From contig NZ_JAARLZ010000007.1 of NCBI RefSeq assembly GCF_011759365.1, forward strand, positions 124,001-188,000: DNA of 64,000 bases, written 5' to 3'. The position numbers and the translations under genes were made by a program. Source of the stretch: Luteibacter anthropi (GTDB lineage: Bacteria; Pseudomonadota; Gammaproteobacteria; Xanthomonadales; Rhodanobacteraceae). Within the stretch, counting starts at the first letter, position 1. Each line of letters starts with the position of its first letter. Shown here in pieces: positions 1 to 7,805 of the stretch. Under the pieces are notes generated by a model, which had not been told where the DNA came from, made no database searches, and worked only from the letters and a program-made list of their open reading frames with translations.

Positions 1-522
1 CGTCTCGTGGCGCGCCTGCAATCGCTGCCCAAGCCCGTTGCACCGGTACCGGTAGCCACGCCGCCTCCGGCGCCGGGCAACGCCGTGACTGAAGCCGGCA
101 AGGCCATCGGTCGCGCCGTGCGCAAGATGGCCGAGAAGCTTGGTGCGAAGCGCAAGCCGAAGGCCGGGGTTGCCGCTGCGCCAGTGGTTCGCGATGATGC
201 GCGCCCTGTCGTCGATGCGACGCCGGTCGCACCAAAGCGTGCTGCACAGGCAAGGCCGGCGGTGGCACCTGCGGCAAAGAAGGCCGTTGCCAAGAAGGCT
301 GCCGCGAAGAAAACCGTCGCCCCGAGCGCACCCGTGAAGGCGGCGGCGAAGAAGGCGGTTGCGAAACCGGTGGTCACGAAGCAGGCCGTTGCGAAGAAGT
401 CCGCGCCCACAAAGGCTGCGGTACCGAAGGCAGCGGTGAAGAAGGTCGCCACGAAGAAAACGGCAACGAAAAAGGTCGCGGCAAAGAAAGCGGCCCCGGG
501 CAAACCCAGGAGCAAGTCGTAA
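1..522 (+). CDS. rnr: C-terminal end of a probable ribonuclease R with a histone-H1-like basic tail (5' partial)
   Basis: The reading frame is open at the left edge and ends at TAA 520-522, three bases before rlmB. What is visible is almost entirely low-complexity tail: a Pro/Val-rich linker, then about 110 residues of Ala/Lys/Pro with recurring KKAVAKK and KKAAAKK units. The rnr-rlmB gene pair is common in gammaproteobacteria, and RNase R carries a basic C-terminal tail that helps it bind structured RNA, so the assignment rests on position plus tail type. No catalytic RNB or S1 domain lies inside the window. The tail looks longer and more H1-like than in enterobacterial RNase R. Any other protein with an H1-like tail is possible. 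Confidence 0.65.
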   Translation, partial: RLVARLQSLPKPVAPVPVATPPPAPGNAVTEAGKAIGRAVRKMAEKLGAKRKPKAGVAAAPVVRDDARPVVDATPVAPKRAAQARPAVAPAAKKAVAKKAAAKKTVAPSAPVKAAAKKAVAKPVVTKQAVAKKSAPTKAAVPKAAVKKVATKKTATKKVAAKKAAPGKPRSKS

Positions 523-525
523 GTC

Positions 526-1272
526 ATGAGCGAGACGTGGATCGTCGGCATCAATCCGGTCGAAGGCGCCCTTGCCAACGACGCGGAGCGAGTCCGTGAA
601 GTATTGATCGAGCAGAACTCGAAGAACGCCCGCATCAACGAGATCGCGGCGGCTGCGCGCAAGCGCGGCATCCAGGTGAAGTCGGTAGGCAAGGACCAGC
701 TTGAGCGCATCGGTGGCGAACCCCGCCACCAGGGCGTTATCGCCAAGTACGAAACGCCGCCGCTGCGCGGTGAGGGCGATCTGCCCGCATTGCTTGAAGC
801 GGCCGGCTCCGATGCGCTGGTGCTGGTGCTCGATGGCGTCACCGATCCGCACAACCTGGGGGCCTGCCTGCGTAGCGCGGCAGCGGCCAGGGTCACGGCG
901 GTGATCGTGCCCAAGGACCGTGCCGTGGGCATCACGCCGACGGTGCGTCGTGCCTCCGCTGGCGGCGCGGATCTCATTCCGGTGCTGGCCGTGACCAACC
1001 TGGCGCGCGCCCTGCGTGCGCTGAAGGATGCCGGCGTGTGGATCACGGGGCTGGCCGGCGAGACCGACCAGTCCATCTACGACATCGACCTCAAGGGGCC
1101 GGTGGCGCTGGTGATGGGGAGCGAGGGCGATGGCATGCGTCACCTGACCCGCGAAACCTGTGATTTCGTGGCGAAGATCCCCATGCCGGGTAACATGGAA
1201 AGCCTCAACGTATCCGTCGCAACTGGCGTGGTGCTGTTCGAGGCGTTGAGGCAACGAGGAGCCAAACGATGA
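526..1272 (+). CDS. rlmB: 23S rRNA (guanosine-2251-2'-O)-methyltransferase RlmB
   Basis: A 248-residue SpoU (SPOUT) methyltransferase that 2'-O-methylates G2251 in the peptidyl-transferase P loop of 23S rRNA using SAM. The N-terminal part (about 1-80) is the substrate-binding domain. The SPOUT knot follows with its three motifs: DPHNLGACLRSA near 107-118, LVMGSEGDGM near 195, and PMPGNMESLNVSVA near 220, which holds the catalytic Asn/Ser region. Length matches the family. It starts three bases after the preceding gene and overlaps the next ORF by four bases, so the three are probably cotranscribed. Confidence 0.95.
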   Translation: MSETWIVGINPVEGALANDAERVREVLIEQNSKNARINEIAAAARKRGIQVKSVGKDQLERIGGEPRHQGVIAKYETPPLRGEGDLPALLEAAGSDALVLVLDGVTDPHNLGACLRSAAAARVTAVIVPKDRAVGITPTVRRASAGGADLIPVLAVTNLARALRALKDAGVWITGLAGETDQSIYDIDLKGPVALVMGSEGDGMRHLTRETCDFVAKIPMPGNMESLNVSVATGVVLFEALRQRGAKR

Positions 1273-1541
1273 GCAACATGCTCTGGCACGACTGGACTGG
1301 CCTTATCGGCGTGGGCCTGGTGCTGATCGCGTATTTCCTGCTTCAGGCGCACAAGCTGTCGGGGCAGGGGTACACCTATCAGGTGATGAACCTGCTGGGT
1401 GCGTTCGGCATCCTGCTGTCGCTGATTTTCGGCACCTTCAACCTGTCGGCGTTCCTGCAGGAGCTGGCGTGGTTCCTCATCAGCGTCTACGGCATGGTGC
1501 GTGGCGTAAGGGCAAGAAAAGTCACGCCCATCGTGCCCTGA
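1269..1541 (+). CDS. Small inner-membrane protein (CBU_0592-like)
   Basis: A 90-residue protein with three hydrophobic segments (about 10-28, 40-58 and 62-80) and a short basic C-terminus. It resembles the small membrane proteins grouped as the CBU_0592 family, whose function is unknown. The start codon overlaps the rlmB stop in an ATGA arrangement, and a purine-rich GAGGAG lies about eight bases upstream, which supports translation coupled to rlmB. No catalytic residues are recognisable. The assignment is by topology and size, so the family name is tentative. Confidence 0.75.
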   Translation: MSNMLWHDWTGLIGVGLVLIAYFLLQAHKLSGQGYTYQVMNLLGAFGILLSLIFGTFNLSAFLQELAWFLISVYGMVRGVRARKVTPIVP

Positions 1542-1550
1542 GGCAGCCCT

Positions 1551-1638
1551 TGCAGGAGCGCGCCTTGCGCGCGACCGGGTATCGCGTACGGAAGGTTTTT
1601 TCGCGATACCCGGTCGCGCGCAAGGCGCGCTCCTACAG
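1551..1638. repeat. Inverted pair of REP elements
   Basis: Two copies of the window's REP family (core GTAGGAGCGCGCCTTGCGCG) face each other and form one long hairpin whose arms also include GGTATCGCG and its complement. It sits between the small membrane gene and the sugE riboswitch, where it could act as an mRNA stabiliser or a weak terminator. Confidence 0.9.
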
Positions 1639-1701
1639 GGTTACACCCCGGTCAGGATGACCCGGTAGAATGCTTACCGGACCGGCGCAAGGCCGGTCCG
1701 C

Positions 1702-1749
1702 CCATGGGGACGACCCCATGGCGCTCTTTCACTGCGGGGACGGCCCCGC
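1702..1749 (+). promoter_or_regulatory. Guanidine-II (mini-ykkC) riboswitch
   Basis: Two short GC-rich hairpins stand in tandem. CCATGGGG pairs with CCCCATGG around the loop ACGA (1702-1721), and GCGGGG pairs with CCCCGC around the loop ACGG (1734-1749), with a 12-base linker. Paired hairpins with ACGR tetraloops define the guanidine-II class, which in proteobacteria typically precedes sugE/gdx. The second hairpin ends seven bases before the GGAG ribosome-binding site (1756-1759) of the downstream exporter, so translational control is the likely mode: guanidine-bound loops would dock and free the site. A further 9-bp hairpin at 1678-1700 lies just upstream. A TAGAAT at 1666-1671 is a possible -10 box. 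Confidence 0.9.
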
Positions 1750-1766
1750 CCTGGCGGAGCGACACC

Positions 1767-2084
1767 ATGTCTTGGTTCATCCTCTTCCTCGCCGGCCTGT
1801 TTGAAATCTGCTGGGCCGTGGGACTCAAGTACACCGAAGGCTTCACCAAGCTGGTACCCAGCCTGCTCACCGGCGCCGCGATGGTGGTGAGTATCGTGTT
1901 GCTGGCATTTGCGGCCAAGAAATTGCCTCTGGGCACGGCGTATGCCGTGTGGACCGGCATCGGTGCGGTGGGTGCAGTGACCCTGGGTATCGTGCTGTTC
2001 GGCGAGTCGGCGCAGCCGTTGCGGTTGCTTTGCGTCGGACTGATCGTGGCCGGCATCGTCGGCCTGAAACTGACGGCCGCCTGA
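1767..2084 (+). CDS. sugE: Guanidinium exporter (Gdx/SugE, small multidrug resistance family)
   Basis: A 105-residue, four-helix SMR protein. It has the early Glu in the first helix ([11 protein letters not shown], Glu13), which in the family binds the cation and couples export to protons, and the [12 protein letters not shown] segment of the third helix. The SugE/Gdx branch exports guanidinium in antiport with protons rather than broad quaternary drugs. The start was chosen at ATG 1767 because GGAG lies seven bases before it. Starting further upstream would put coding sequence through the riboswitch. The ACGR hairpins upstream independently support guanidine as the physiological substrate. 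Confidence 0.93.
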   Translation: MSWFILFLAGLFEICWAVGLKYTEGFTKLVPSLLTGAAMVVSIVLLAFAAKKLPLGTAYAVWTGIGAVGAVTLGIVLFGESAQPLRLLCVGLIVAGIVGLKLTAA

Positions 2085-2093
2085 GCGATCCAT

Positions 2094-2178
2094 CTGTAGG
2101 AGCGCGCCTTGCGCGCGACCGGTACGGAGCCGTGAATTCATCGCTCTGTACCAGTCGCGCGCAAGGCGCGCTCCTACA
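2094..2178. repeat. Inverted pair of REP elements
   Basis: Two inward-facing copies of the window's REP core fill the space between the convergent sugE and phoU ends. The resulting hairpin could serve as a bidirectional terminator for the two operons. Confidence 0.9.
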
Positions 2179-2184
2179 TGGGGA

Positions 2185-2892
2185 TTACGGTTCCGGGTTG
2201 GACGTGGTGTCGCGCTTGGCGCGGGGGGCTACAAGCGGTTCGCCGTGCACCACGAACCACACGTTTTCCGCGATGTTGGTCGCGTGGTCGCCGATGCGTT
2301 CGATGTTCTTCGCCATGAACAGCAGGTGCGTGCACGGCGTGATGTTGCGCGGATCTTCCATCATGTAGGTGAGCAGGGCGCGGAAGACCATCGTATAGGC
2401 TTCGTCCAGCTCCGCATCGGCCTTCCACACTTCGTAGGCCGCCTCGGCATCCTGGTCGTGATAGGCCTTGAGCACGTTGCGCAGCTGGTCGGCGGCCAGT
2501 TCGGCCAGGTTGGCCAGGCCACCGGCCACGGGAATCGGCGCCACGCGGCTGAGCGGAATGGAACGCTTGGCCACGTTCGCGGCGTAATCGCCGATGCGCT
2601 CGATGTCCGCGGCGATGCGCAGCGCGGCGAGCACGTTGCGCAGGTCGCTGGCGATCGGTGCACGCAGGGCGAACAGGCGCACTACGTCCTGGCTGATTTC
2701 CTGCTCCAGGACGTCGATGGCGTCGTCGTTGTCGACCACGCGCTGGGCGGCGCGCTCGTCGCGGCGCTCCACCACGTCGATGGCGGCCTCGATCTGGGCG
2801 ACGGCAAGCTCGCCCATCTTCACGATTTCACCCGTGAGGCGCTTCAGTTCTTCGTCGTAGCTCTTGATGATGTGCTGGTGCGGCGTGTTCAT
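2185..2892 (-). CDS. phoU: Phosphate signalling/transport regulator PhoU
   Basis: A 235-residue PhoU protein made of two similar three-helix bundles (about 15-105 and 120-215). The conserved metal-site helices carry the pattern around DIERIGDYAANVA in the first half and NIERIGDHATNIAE in the second. PhoU links the Pst transporter to the PhoR sensor and keeps the Pho regulon off when phosphate is plentiful. It is the last gene of pstSCAB-phoU, 22 bases after pstB, the usual order. No oddities were seen. Confidence 0.96.
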   Translation of the reverse strand: MNTPHQHIIKSYDEELKRLTGEIVKMGELAVAQIEAAIDVVERRDERAAQRVVDNDDAIDVLEQEISQDVVRLFALRAPIASDLRNVLAALRIAADIERIGDYAANVAKRSIPLSRVAPIPVAGGLANLAELAADQLRNVLKAYHDQDAEAAYEVWKADAELDEAYTMVFRALLTYMMEDPRNITPCTHLLFMAKNIERIGDHATNIAENVWFVVHGEPLVAPRAKRDTTSNPEP

Positions 2893-2914
2893 CGCATCCC
2901 TCGTGTCTTGGGGC

Positions 2915-3748
2915 TCAGCCGAAACGGCCGGTGATGTAGTCTTCGGTCTGCTTTTTGTCCGGCTTCGTGAAGATCTTCTCGGTCCGGTCGAACTCGATCA
3001 GCTCGCCCATGTACATGAAGGCGGTCATGTCGGAGCAGCGTGCAGCCTGCTGCATGTTATGCGTCACGATGACGATCGTGAAATCCTTCTTCAGCTCTTC
3101 CACCAGCTGCTCGATGCGGCTGGTGGCGATGGGGTCGAGCGCCGAGGTGGGCTCGTCGAGCAGCAGCACCTCGGGCTTCAGCGCAATGCCGCGCGCGATG
3201 CACAGACGCTGCTGCTGGCCGCCGGAGAGGCCCAGCGCGCTCTGCTTGAGCTTGTCCTTCACCTCGTCCCACAGGGCTGCGCCACGCAGTGCCTGCTCCA
3301 CGCGTTCTTCCATCTGCGAGCGCGAAAGCTTCTCGTGATGGCGGATGCCGTAGGCCACGTTTTCGAAGATGGTCATCGGAAACGGCACGGGCTTCTGGAA
3401 CACCATGCCCACCTTGCTGCGCAGGCGGTTCATCGAGTACTTCGGATCGAGGATGTTCTCGCCGTCGAGCACGATCTCGCCCTGGGCGCGCAGGCCCGGG
3501 TAAATGGCATAGATGCGGTTGAAGATGCGCAGCAGGGTGGACTTGCCGCAGCCCGACGGACCGATGATGGCGGTGACCTTCTTCTCCGGTACGTCCATGG
3601 CGATGTTCTTCAGCGCATGGAATTCGTTGTAGTAGAAGTTGAGGTCGCGCACGGTCATCTTCGCGGGGACCTGGCCGAGGTCGACGCCCGAGGCGTGAGG
3701 CGACGTGCCAAAGCCCGGCTGGGAAACGACTTCGTTCATGTTAGTCAT
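2915..3748 (-). CDS. pstB: Phosphate ABC transporter ATP-binding protein PstB
   Basis: The ATPase of the high-affinity phosphate importer, 277 residues from the chosen start. It shows Walker [10 protein letters not shown], signature LSGGQQQRL and Walker [12 protein letters not shown] followed by the H-loop THNMQQA. A longer frame to 3775 exists, but AAGG sits about six bases before ATG 3748, and that start overlaps the pstA stop by eight bases as expected for coupled genes. ATG 3739 lacks a ribosome-binding site. It works with PstC and PstA in the inner membrane and PstS in the periplasm. Confidence 0.96.
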   Translation of the reverse strand: MTNMNEVVSQPGFGTSPHASGVDLGQVPAKMTVRDLNFYYNEFHALKNIAMDVPEKKVTAIIGPSGCGKSTLLRIFNRIYAIYPGLRAQGEIVLDGENILDPKYSMNRLRSKVGMVFQKPVPFPMTIFENVAYGIRHHEKLSRSQMEERVEQALRGAALWDEVKDKLKQSALGLSGGQQQRLCIARGIALKPEVLLLDEPTSALDPIATSRIEQLVEELKKDFTIVIVTHNMQQAARCSDMTAFMYMGELIEFDRTEKIFTKPDKKQTEDYITGRFG

Positions 3749-4610
3749 GGGACACCTTGGAGCGCGAGAAGGCAAAGCGGGCGATCAGGCTGAGCGCCAG
3801 CACGAACATGGTCAGCACGAAGGCACCGGCCCAGGCGAGCACGTTGATGTCCGGGCTCGGGTCCTTGGTGTATTCGTAGATGATCTGCGGCAGGCTCGGC
3901 ATCTTGTCGAGCGGGTTGAAGGTCATGAAGTTGTTGCCGAAGGCCGTGAACAGCAGCGGAGCGGTTTCGCCACTGATGCGGGCCAGGGCCAGCAGGATGC
4001 CCGTCACGATGCCCGAGCGGGCAGAGCGCACGAGGATCTGCAAGGTGAGCTTCCACTGCGGCACGCCCAGCGACAGCGCGGCTTCGCGCAGCGTACCCGG
4101 CACCAGGCGCAGCATTTCGTCGGTGGTGCGCACGATGACGGGCAGGGCGATCAGGGCCAGCGCGATGCCGCCCGCGATACCCGAGAAGGTGACCGCACCG
4201 TCCGTGAGGTACTTGGAGGGCAGCACCACGATGGTATAGACGAACAGGCCCAGCACGATCGACGGTGCCGACAGCAGGATGTCGTTGAGGAAGCGGATGG
4301 TCGGGCCCAGGCGCGAACGGCGCGAGTACTCGGCCAGCCAGGTGCCGGCCGCCACGCCGATGGGGGTGGCGATGAGGATGCCCAGCACGTTGAGGATCAG
4401 GCTGCCCACCATGGCGTTGGCGAGGCCGCCTTCTTCGCGGTAGGCGGTGATCTTGGTGAACAGCTGCGGCTTCAGGCCAGCCAGGCCCTGGCTCAGGGTT
4501 TCCCAGAGGATCCAGGCCAGGAACAGCAGGCCGATGGCCGTGGCGACCACGCTGAAGATCATCGCCAGGATGTTCTTCACGCGGCGCGTGGTGTAGAGCG
4601 CGGAAGACAT
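3741..4610 (-). CDS. pstA: Phosphate ABC transporter permease PstA
   Basis: A 289-residue permease with about six transmembrane helices: one near residues 14-36, the rest from about 65 to 280. It carries the ABC-permease EAA-type loop in the stretch around [15 protein letters not shown], which docks on PstB. It forms the membrane channel with PstC. Its ATG overlaps the pstC stop by one base (TGATG) and its end overlaps pstB, so translation of the three genes is probably coupled. Confidence 0.96.
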   Translation of the reverse strand: MSSALYTTRRVKNILAMIFSVVATAIGLLFLAWILWETLSQGLAGLKPQLFTKITAYREEGGLANAMVGSLILNVLGILIATPIGVAAGTWLAEYSRRSRLGPTIRFLNDILLSAPSIVLGLFVYTIVVLPSKYLTDGAVTFSGIAGGIALALIALPVIVRTTDEMLRLVPGTLREAALSLGVPQWKLTLQILVRSARSGIVTGILLALARISGETAPLLFTAFGNNFMTFNPLDKMPSLPQIIYEYTKDPSPDINVLAWAGAFVLTMFVLALSLIARFAFSRSKVSHD

Positions 4611-5641
4611 CAGCGGCCCTCCTTGGTGGCCATGCGACGAAGCATGAGGCGGGCGATCAGCAGCACGATGAAGGTCACCACGAAGAGCAGGAAGGCCAGC
4701 GCCATCAGGGCGGACTTCTGCAGGCCCTGGGCCTCGCCGAACTGGTTGGCGATGGTGGAGGCGATGGAGCTGCCGGTCTCCAGGAACGACCAGGAGAACT
4801 TGAAGGTATTGCCGAGCACGAAGGCCACGGCCATGGTTTCACCCAGCGCACGGCCCAGGCCGAGGAACACGCCGCCGATCACGGCGGTGCGGGTGTAGGG
4901 CACCACGATGTCCCACACCACTTCCCAGGTGCTGGAACCCAGCGCATAGGCCGATTCCTTCAGGCGGGTAGGCACGGTCTGGAAGACCTCGCGCATCACC
5001 GAGGAAATGAACGGGATGATCATCACCGCCAGCACGAGGCCGGCCGTGAGCACGCCGGCACCGAAGAAGGAGTATTCGCTGGAGAAGAACTTCGCGATTC
5101 CCGGCACGTGGGTCACCAGCCAGGACACCTTGCCGTCGGCCGGATCGGCGCTGAAGTTGTTCATCAGCCACGGCTTGATGTGCTCCGCCACGAAGGGGGC
5201 GAAGATGAAGAGACCCCACATGCCGTAGATGATCGACGGAATGCCGGCCAGCAGTTCGATGGCCGAGCTGACGGGGCCGCGCAGCCACTGCGGCGCGATC
5301 TCGGTAAGGAAGAGGGCGATGCCGAAGCTGATGGGCACGGCGACGACAAGTGCGATCAGCGCGGTCCCGACGGTGCCCATGATGGGCACGAGGGCGCCGT
5401 ACTGGTCGTTGCTGGGATCCCACACGGAGCTGGTGAGAAAGCCCCAGCCGAACGTGCGGAAGGCGTCCTGGCCCAGCCACAGGGTGGAGGCGGCGGCGCC
5501 GATGAGCGCCAGGAGGACGAGCAGGGCACAGGCCTTGAGCACCCATCCAAAAAGGACGTCGTTGCGCGAATCCTTCGCGTTGCGGGCCGCTTCGGCCGAC
5601 TTGGCGGCGGTCGTCACGGCGTTGCTGGCGGTGGCATGCAT
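4610..5641 (-). CDS. pstC: Phosphate ABC transporter permease PstC
   Basis: A 343-residue inner-membrane permease. The N-terminal 30 residues are hydrophilic and Ala/Lys-rich. A first helix lies at about 33-53, and five more occupy the central and C-terminal part. The coupling loop RLKESAYALGSSTWEV follows the EAA pattern. A periplasmic insertion around residues 155-200 makes it slightly longer than the E. coli protein (about 320 residues). It pairs with PstA. The gene begins about 120 bases after pstS, behind a hairpin. Confidence 0.95.
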   Translation of the reverse strand: MHATASNAVTTAAKSAEAARNAKDSRNDVLFGWVLKACALLVLLALIGAAASTLWLGQDAFRTFGWGFLTSSVWDPSNDQYGALVPIMGTVGTALIALVVAVPISFGIALFLTEIAPQWLRGPVSSAIELLAGIPSIIYGMWGLFIFAPFVAEHIKPWLMNNFSADPADGKVSWLVTHVPGIAKFFSSEYSFFGAGVLTAGLVLAVMIIPFISSVMREVFQTVPTRLKESAYALGSSTWEVVWDIVVPYTRTAVIGGVFLGLGRALGETMAVAFVLGNTFKFSWSFLETGSSIASTIANQFGEAQGLQKSALMALAFLLFVVTFIVLLIARLMLRRMATKEGR

Positions 5642-5675
5642 GCGAATGCTGTTTCCCGGGCCTATGCAAATTTAT

Positions 5676-5705
5676 GGGTCGCCGCTCCTGTCGGAACGGC
5701 GACCC
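5676..5705 (-). terminator. Intercistronic hairpin between pstS and pstC
   Basis: GGGTCGCCG pairs with CGGCGACCC around a 12-base loop. On the reverse transcript an AU-rich stretch (ATAAATTTGC) follows. A stem-loop here is common in pst operons, where it stabilises the pstS message or partly terminates it so that the binding protein is made in excess of the transporter. That role is inferred here. Confidence 0.7.
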
Positions 5706-5761
5706 CCTTGGGCGATACCCTGGACCGGAAATGTTTCATCCGGCCTGTCGGTTCGCGACGA

Positions 5762-6796
5762 TTACTTGAACTCGGCCCAGTAGGCTTCGATCTGCTTGAC
5801 CAGCTCCGGCGGCAGGGCCACGTAGGAGAGCGAGGCGGCCTGCGACTGGCCGTTCTCGAGCGACCACTTGAAGAAATCGAAGGCCACCTTGGTGTGCTCC
5901 GGGTTCTTCGACTTCTTGTACATGATGATCCAGGTGGTGGCGGTGATCGGCCACGCCTTGGCGCCCGGGGCGTTCGTCATGATGAGGTTGAAGTCCTTGG
6001 CCGACTTCCAGTCCGCGGTGGCGGCGGCAGCGGCGAAGGCGTCGGCGTTCGGCTGAACCCACTGGCCGGCGGCGTTCTGCAGCTGGGCCCAGGAGATCTT
6101 GTTCTTCTCGGCGTAGGCGTATTCGACGTAGCCGATGGAGCCCGGGATCTGGCGCACGTACTGCGACACGCCTTCATTGCCCTTGCCACCGACGCCGGCC
6201 GGCCATTCGACGGCCGTGCCGAACTTCACCTTCGAGGCCCACTCGGGGCTGACCTTCGAGAGGTAGTTGGTGAAGTTGAACGAGGTGCCCGAACCGTCCG
6301 AGCGGTGCACGACGGTGATCTGCGCGGCCTTGCCTTCGAGACCGGTGAGGGCCGTCTTCAGCTCGGGGTTCAGCGCCAGGATCTCGGCGTTGTTCCATTC
6401 CTTGATGTCGCCAAGGAAGATCTTGGCGAGGACCGGGCCGGTGAGCTTCAGCTTGCCGGCGTCGATGCCCTTGATGTTGATGACCGGCACGATGCCGCCG
6501 ACGACGCTGGGGAACTGGCCCAGGCCGAACTTCTGCAGGTCTTCGGCGCTCATCGGGGCGTCGGAGGCGCCGAAGTCGATGGTGCCTTCCTTGATCTGGG
6601 CGATACCGGCGCCCGAGCCGACGGACTGGTAGTTGAGCTTGTTACCCGTCTTCTCGGCGTAGGCCGCGGACCACTTGGAGATCACGGGATAGACGAAGCT
6701 CGAGCCGGCACCAGTGATATCGGTGGCATGCACGGCCGACATGCCGAACAGCGAAGCAGCGACGAGTGCAGCAATGCGGAGTTTGCGTGTGAACAC
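5762..6796 (-). CDS. pstS: Periplasmic phosphate-binding protein PstS
   Basis: A 344-residue class I phosphate-binding protein. Residues 1-24 are a Sec signal peptide ending SAVHA before TDITGAGSSF. The family fingerprints GAGSSFVYP, YQSVGSGAGI, DFGASDAPM and RSDGSGTSFNF, which line the phosphate pocket, are all present. It delivers phosphate to PstCAB and is the first gene of the operon. The 146-base upstream region carries a candidate Pho box. Confidence 0.97.
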   Translation of the reverse strand: MFTRKLRIAALVAASLFGMSAVHATDITGAGSSFVYPVISKWSAAYAEKTGNKLNYQSVGSGAGIAQIKEGTIDFGASDAPMSAEDLQKFGLGQFPSVVGGIVPVINIKGIDAGKLKLTGPVLAKIFLGDIKEWNNAEILALNPELKTALTGLEGKAAQITVVHRSDGSGTSFNFTNYLSKVSPEWASKVKFGTAVEWPAGVGGKGNEGVSQYVRQIPGSIGYVEYAYAEKNKISWAQLQNAAGQWVQPNADAFAAAAATADWKSAKDFNLIMTNAPGAKAWPITATTWIIMYKKSKNPEHTKVAFDFFKWSLENGQSQAASLSYVALPPELVKQIEAYWAEFK

Positions 6797-6884
6797 GGAG
6801 TGGTCCTCGGTGGAGAGAGTGTCAGGCGAAGCGCGCCCGGGGCCGTATTGCAGCCCTGCCGTGTTGCAATGAAATGAGTTGAAT

Positions 6885-6902
6885 GTTTCACGAATATGAC
6901 AC
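6885..6902 (-). promoter_or_regulatory. Candidate Pho box (PhoB site) upstream of pstS
   Basis: Read on the reverse strand the site is GTGTCATATTCGTGAAAC: a good GTGTCAT half-site followed 11 bases later by a weaker GTGAAAC half-site, which is the Pho-box direct-repeat geometry. It lies about 90 bases before the pstS start. A mirror copy of GTCATATTC stands at 6916-6924 on the forward strand, forming an inverted repeat with 6892-6900. Match to consensus was judged by eye. Confidence 0.6.
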
Positions 6903-6942
6903 CCGTCTTTTTGGCGTCATATTCAGGAACTTACGAAAAGGC

Positions 6943-7602
6943 TCAAACGGCCAAAGGCGTTGCACGTTCCTGCTCTGCAAGCTCCAGGCGACGCCAGCGG
7001 TTGACGATTTCGCAGAACAGTTCGGCAGTGCGCTCCGCATCGTAAATGGCGGAATGCGCCTCTCGCGTATCGAACGGCACGCCTGCTGCGATGGCCGCAC
7101 GGCTGAGCACGGTCTGCCCATAGGCCAGCCCGCCGAGCGTAGCGGTATCGAAGCAGCTGAAAGGGTGGAACGGGTTGCGCTTGTGTCCGACCCGGCGCAC
7201 GGCCGCATTGAGAAAGCCCAGGTCGAACGCGGCGTTGTGCCCGACCAGGATGGCCCGCTGGCACTCCGCCTGCTTCACGGCCTCGCGTATGGCGGCGAAG
7301 ACGTGGTCCAGGGCCTGGCGCTCGGGCAGGGCATTGCGGAAGGGGTGGTCCGGGTCGATGCCGGTGACCTCCAGGGAGCGGGGGTCGATATTGGCGCCGG
7401 GGAAGGGCTCGACATTGGCCGCGACGGCCGGATCCGGCACGAGCAGGCCTGAGGGGTCCATCCGGACGGGGACGACCGCGATCTCGAGCAGGGCATCGCG
7501 TTCGGAGTCGAACCCCCCGGTCTCGACGTCCACGATGACGGGCAGGAACCCGCGGAACCGCGCGGCCATCGTGGTGGCGGTGCTATTGCTCAATGTATCC
7601 AT
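6943..7602 (-). CDS. rnt: Ribonuclease T
   Basis: A 219-residue DEDDh 3'-5' exoribonuclease that trims the 3' ends of tRNA and other stable RNAs. The exonuclease I motif [11 protein letters not shown] with Asp/Glu is near residue 25, Exo II is around [11 protein letters not shown], and Exo III is [27 protein letters not shown] matches the RNase T N-terminus (FRGFYPVVIDVET in E. coli), which separates it from the DnaQ epsilon subunit. ATG 7602 leaves about 14 residues before that block, as in the family. A longer frame to 7635 is less likely. Confidence 0.93.
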   Translation of the reverse strand: MDTLSNSTATTMAARFRGFLPVIVDVETGGFDSERDALLEIAVVPVRMDPSGLLVPDPAVAANVEPFPGANIDPRSLEVTGIDPDHPFRNALPERQALDHVFAAIREAVKQAECQRAILVGHNAAFDLGFLNAAVRRVGHKRNPFHPFSCFDTATLGGLAYGQTVLSRAAIAAGVPFDTREAHSAIYDAERTAELFCEIVNRWRRLELAEQERATPLAV

Positions 7603-7805
7603 GTGACAAGGATACCAGCCCGGGGGGCAGGCCACCCATTCGTTAAGCGGATGTGCGCCTGTCTTGGTTTTGTAATAAAAAAGGCATGTAACGGTAAAGG
7701 GCGGGTTCCATTCTTCGCGGCGTTTGCTCCTTTTGAGTTTTTTCTGACCAAAAGACTCAAGGGGAGTGAGGGGCAGACATTCAAACCAACAAGCGGAGAC
7801 ATCCC

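Noticed and set aside
7603-7800. Pho box before the porin
   Set aside because: TTGTAAT and ATGTAAC occur but are 16 bases apart, not the 11 required, and the sequence is simply AT-rich.
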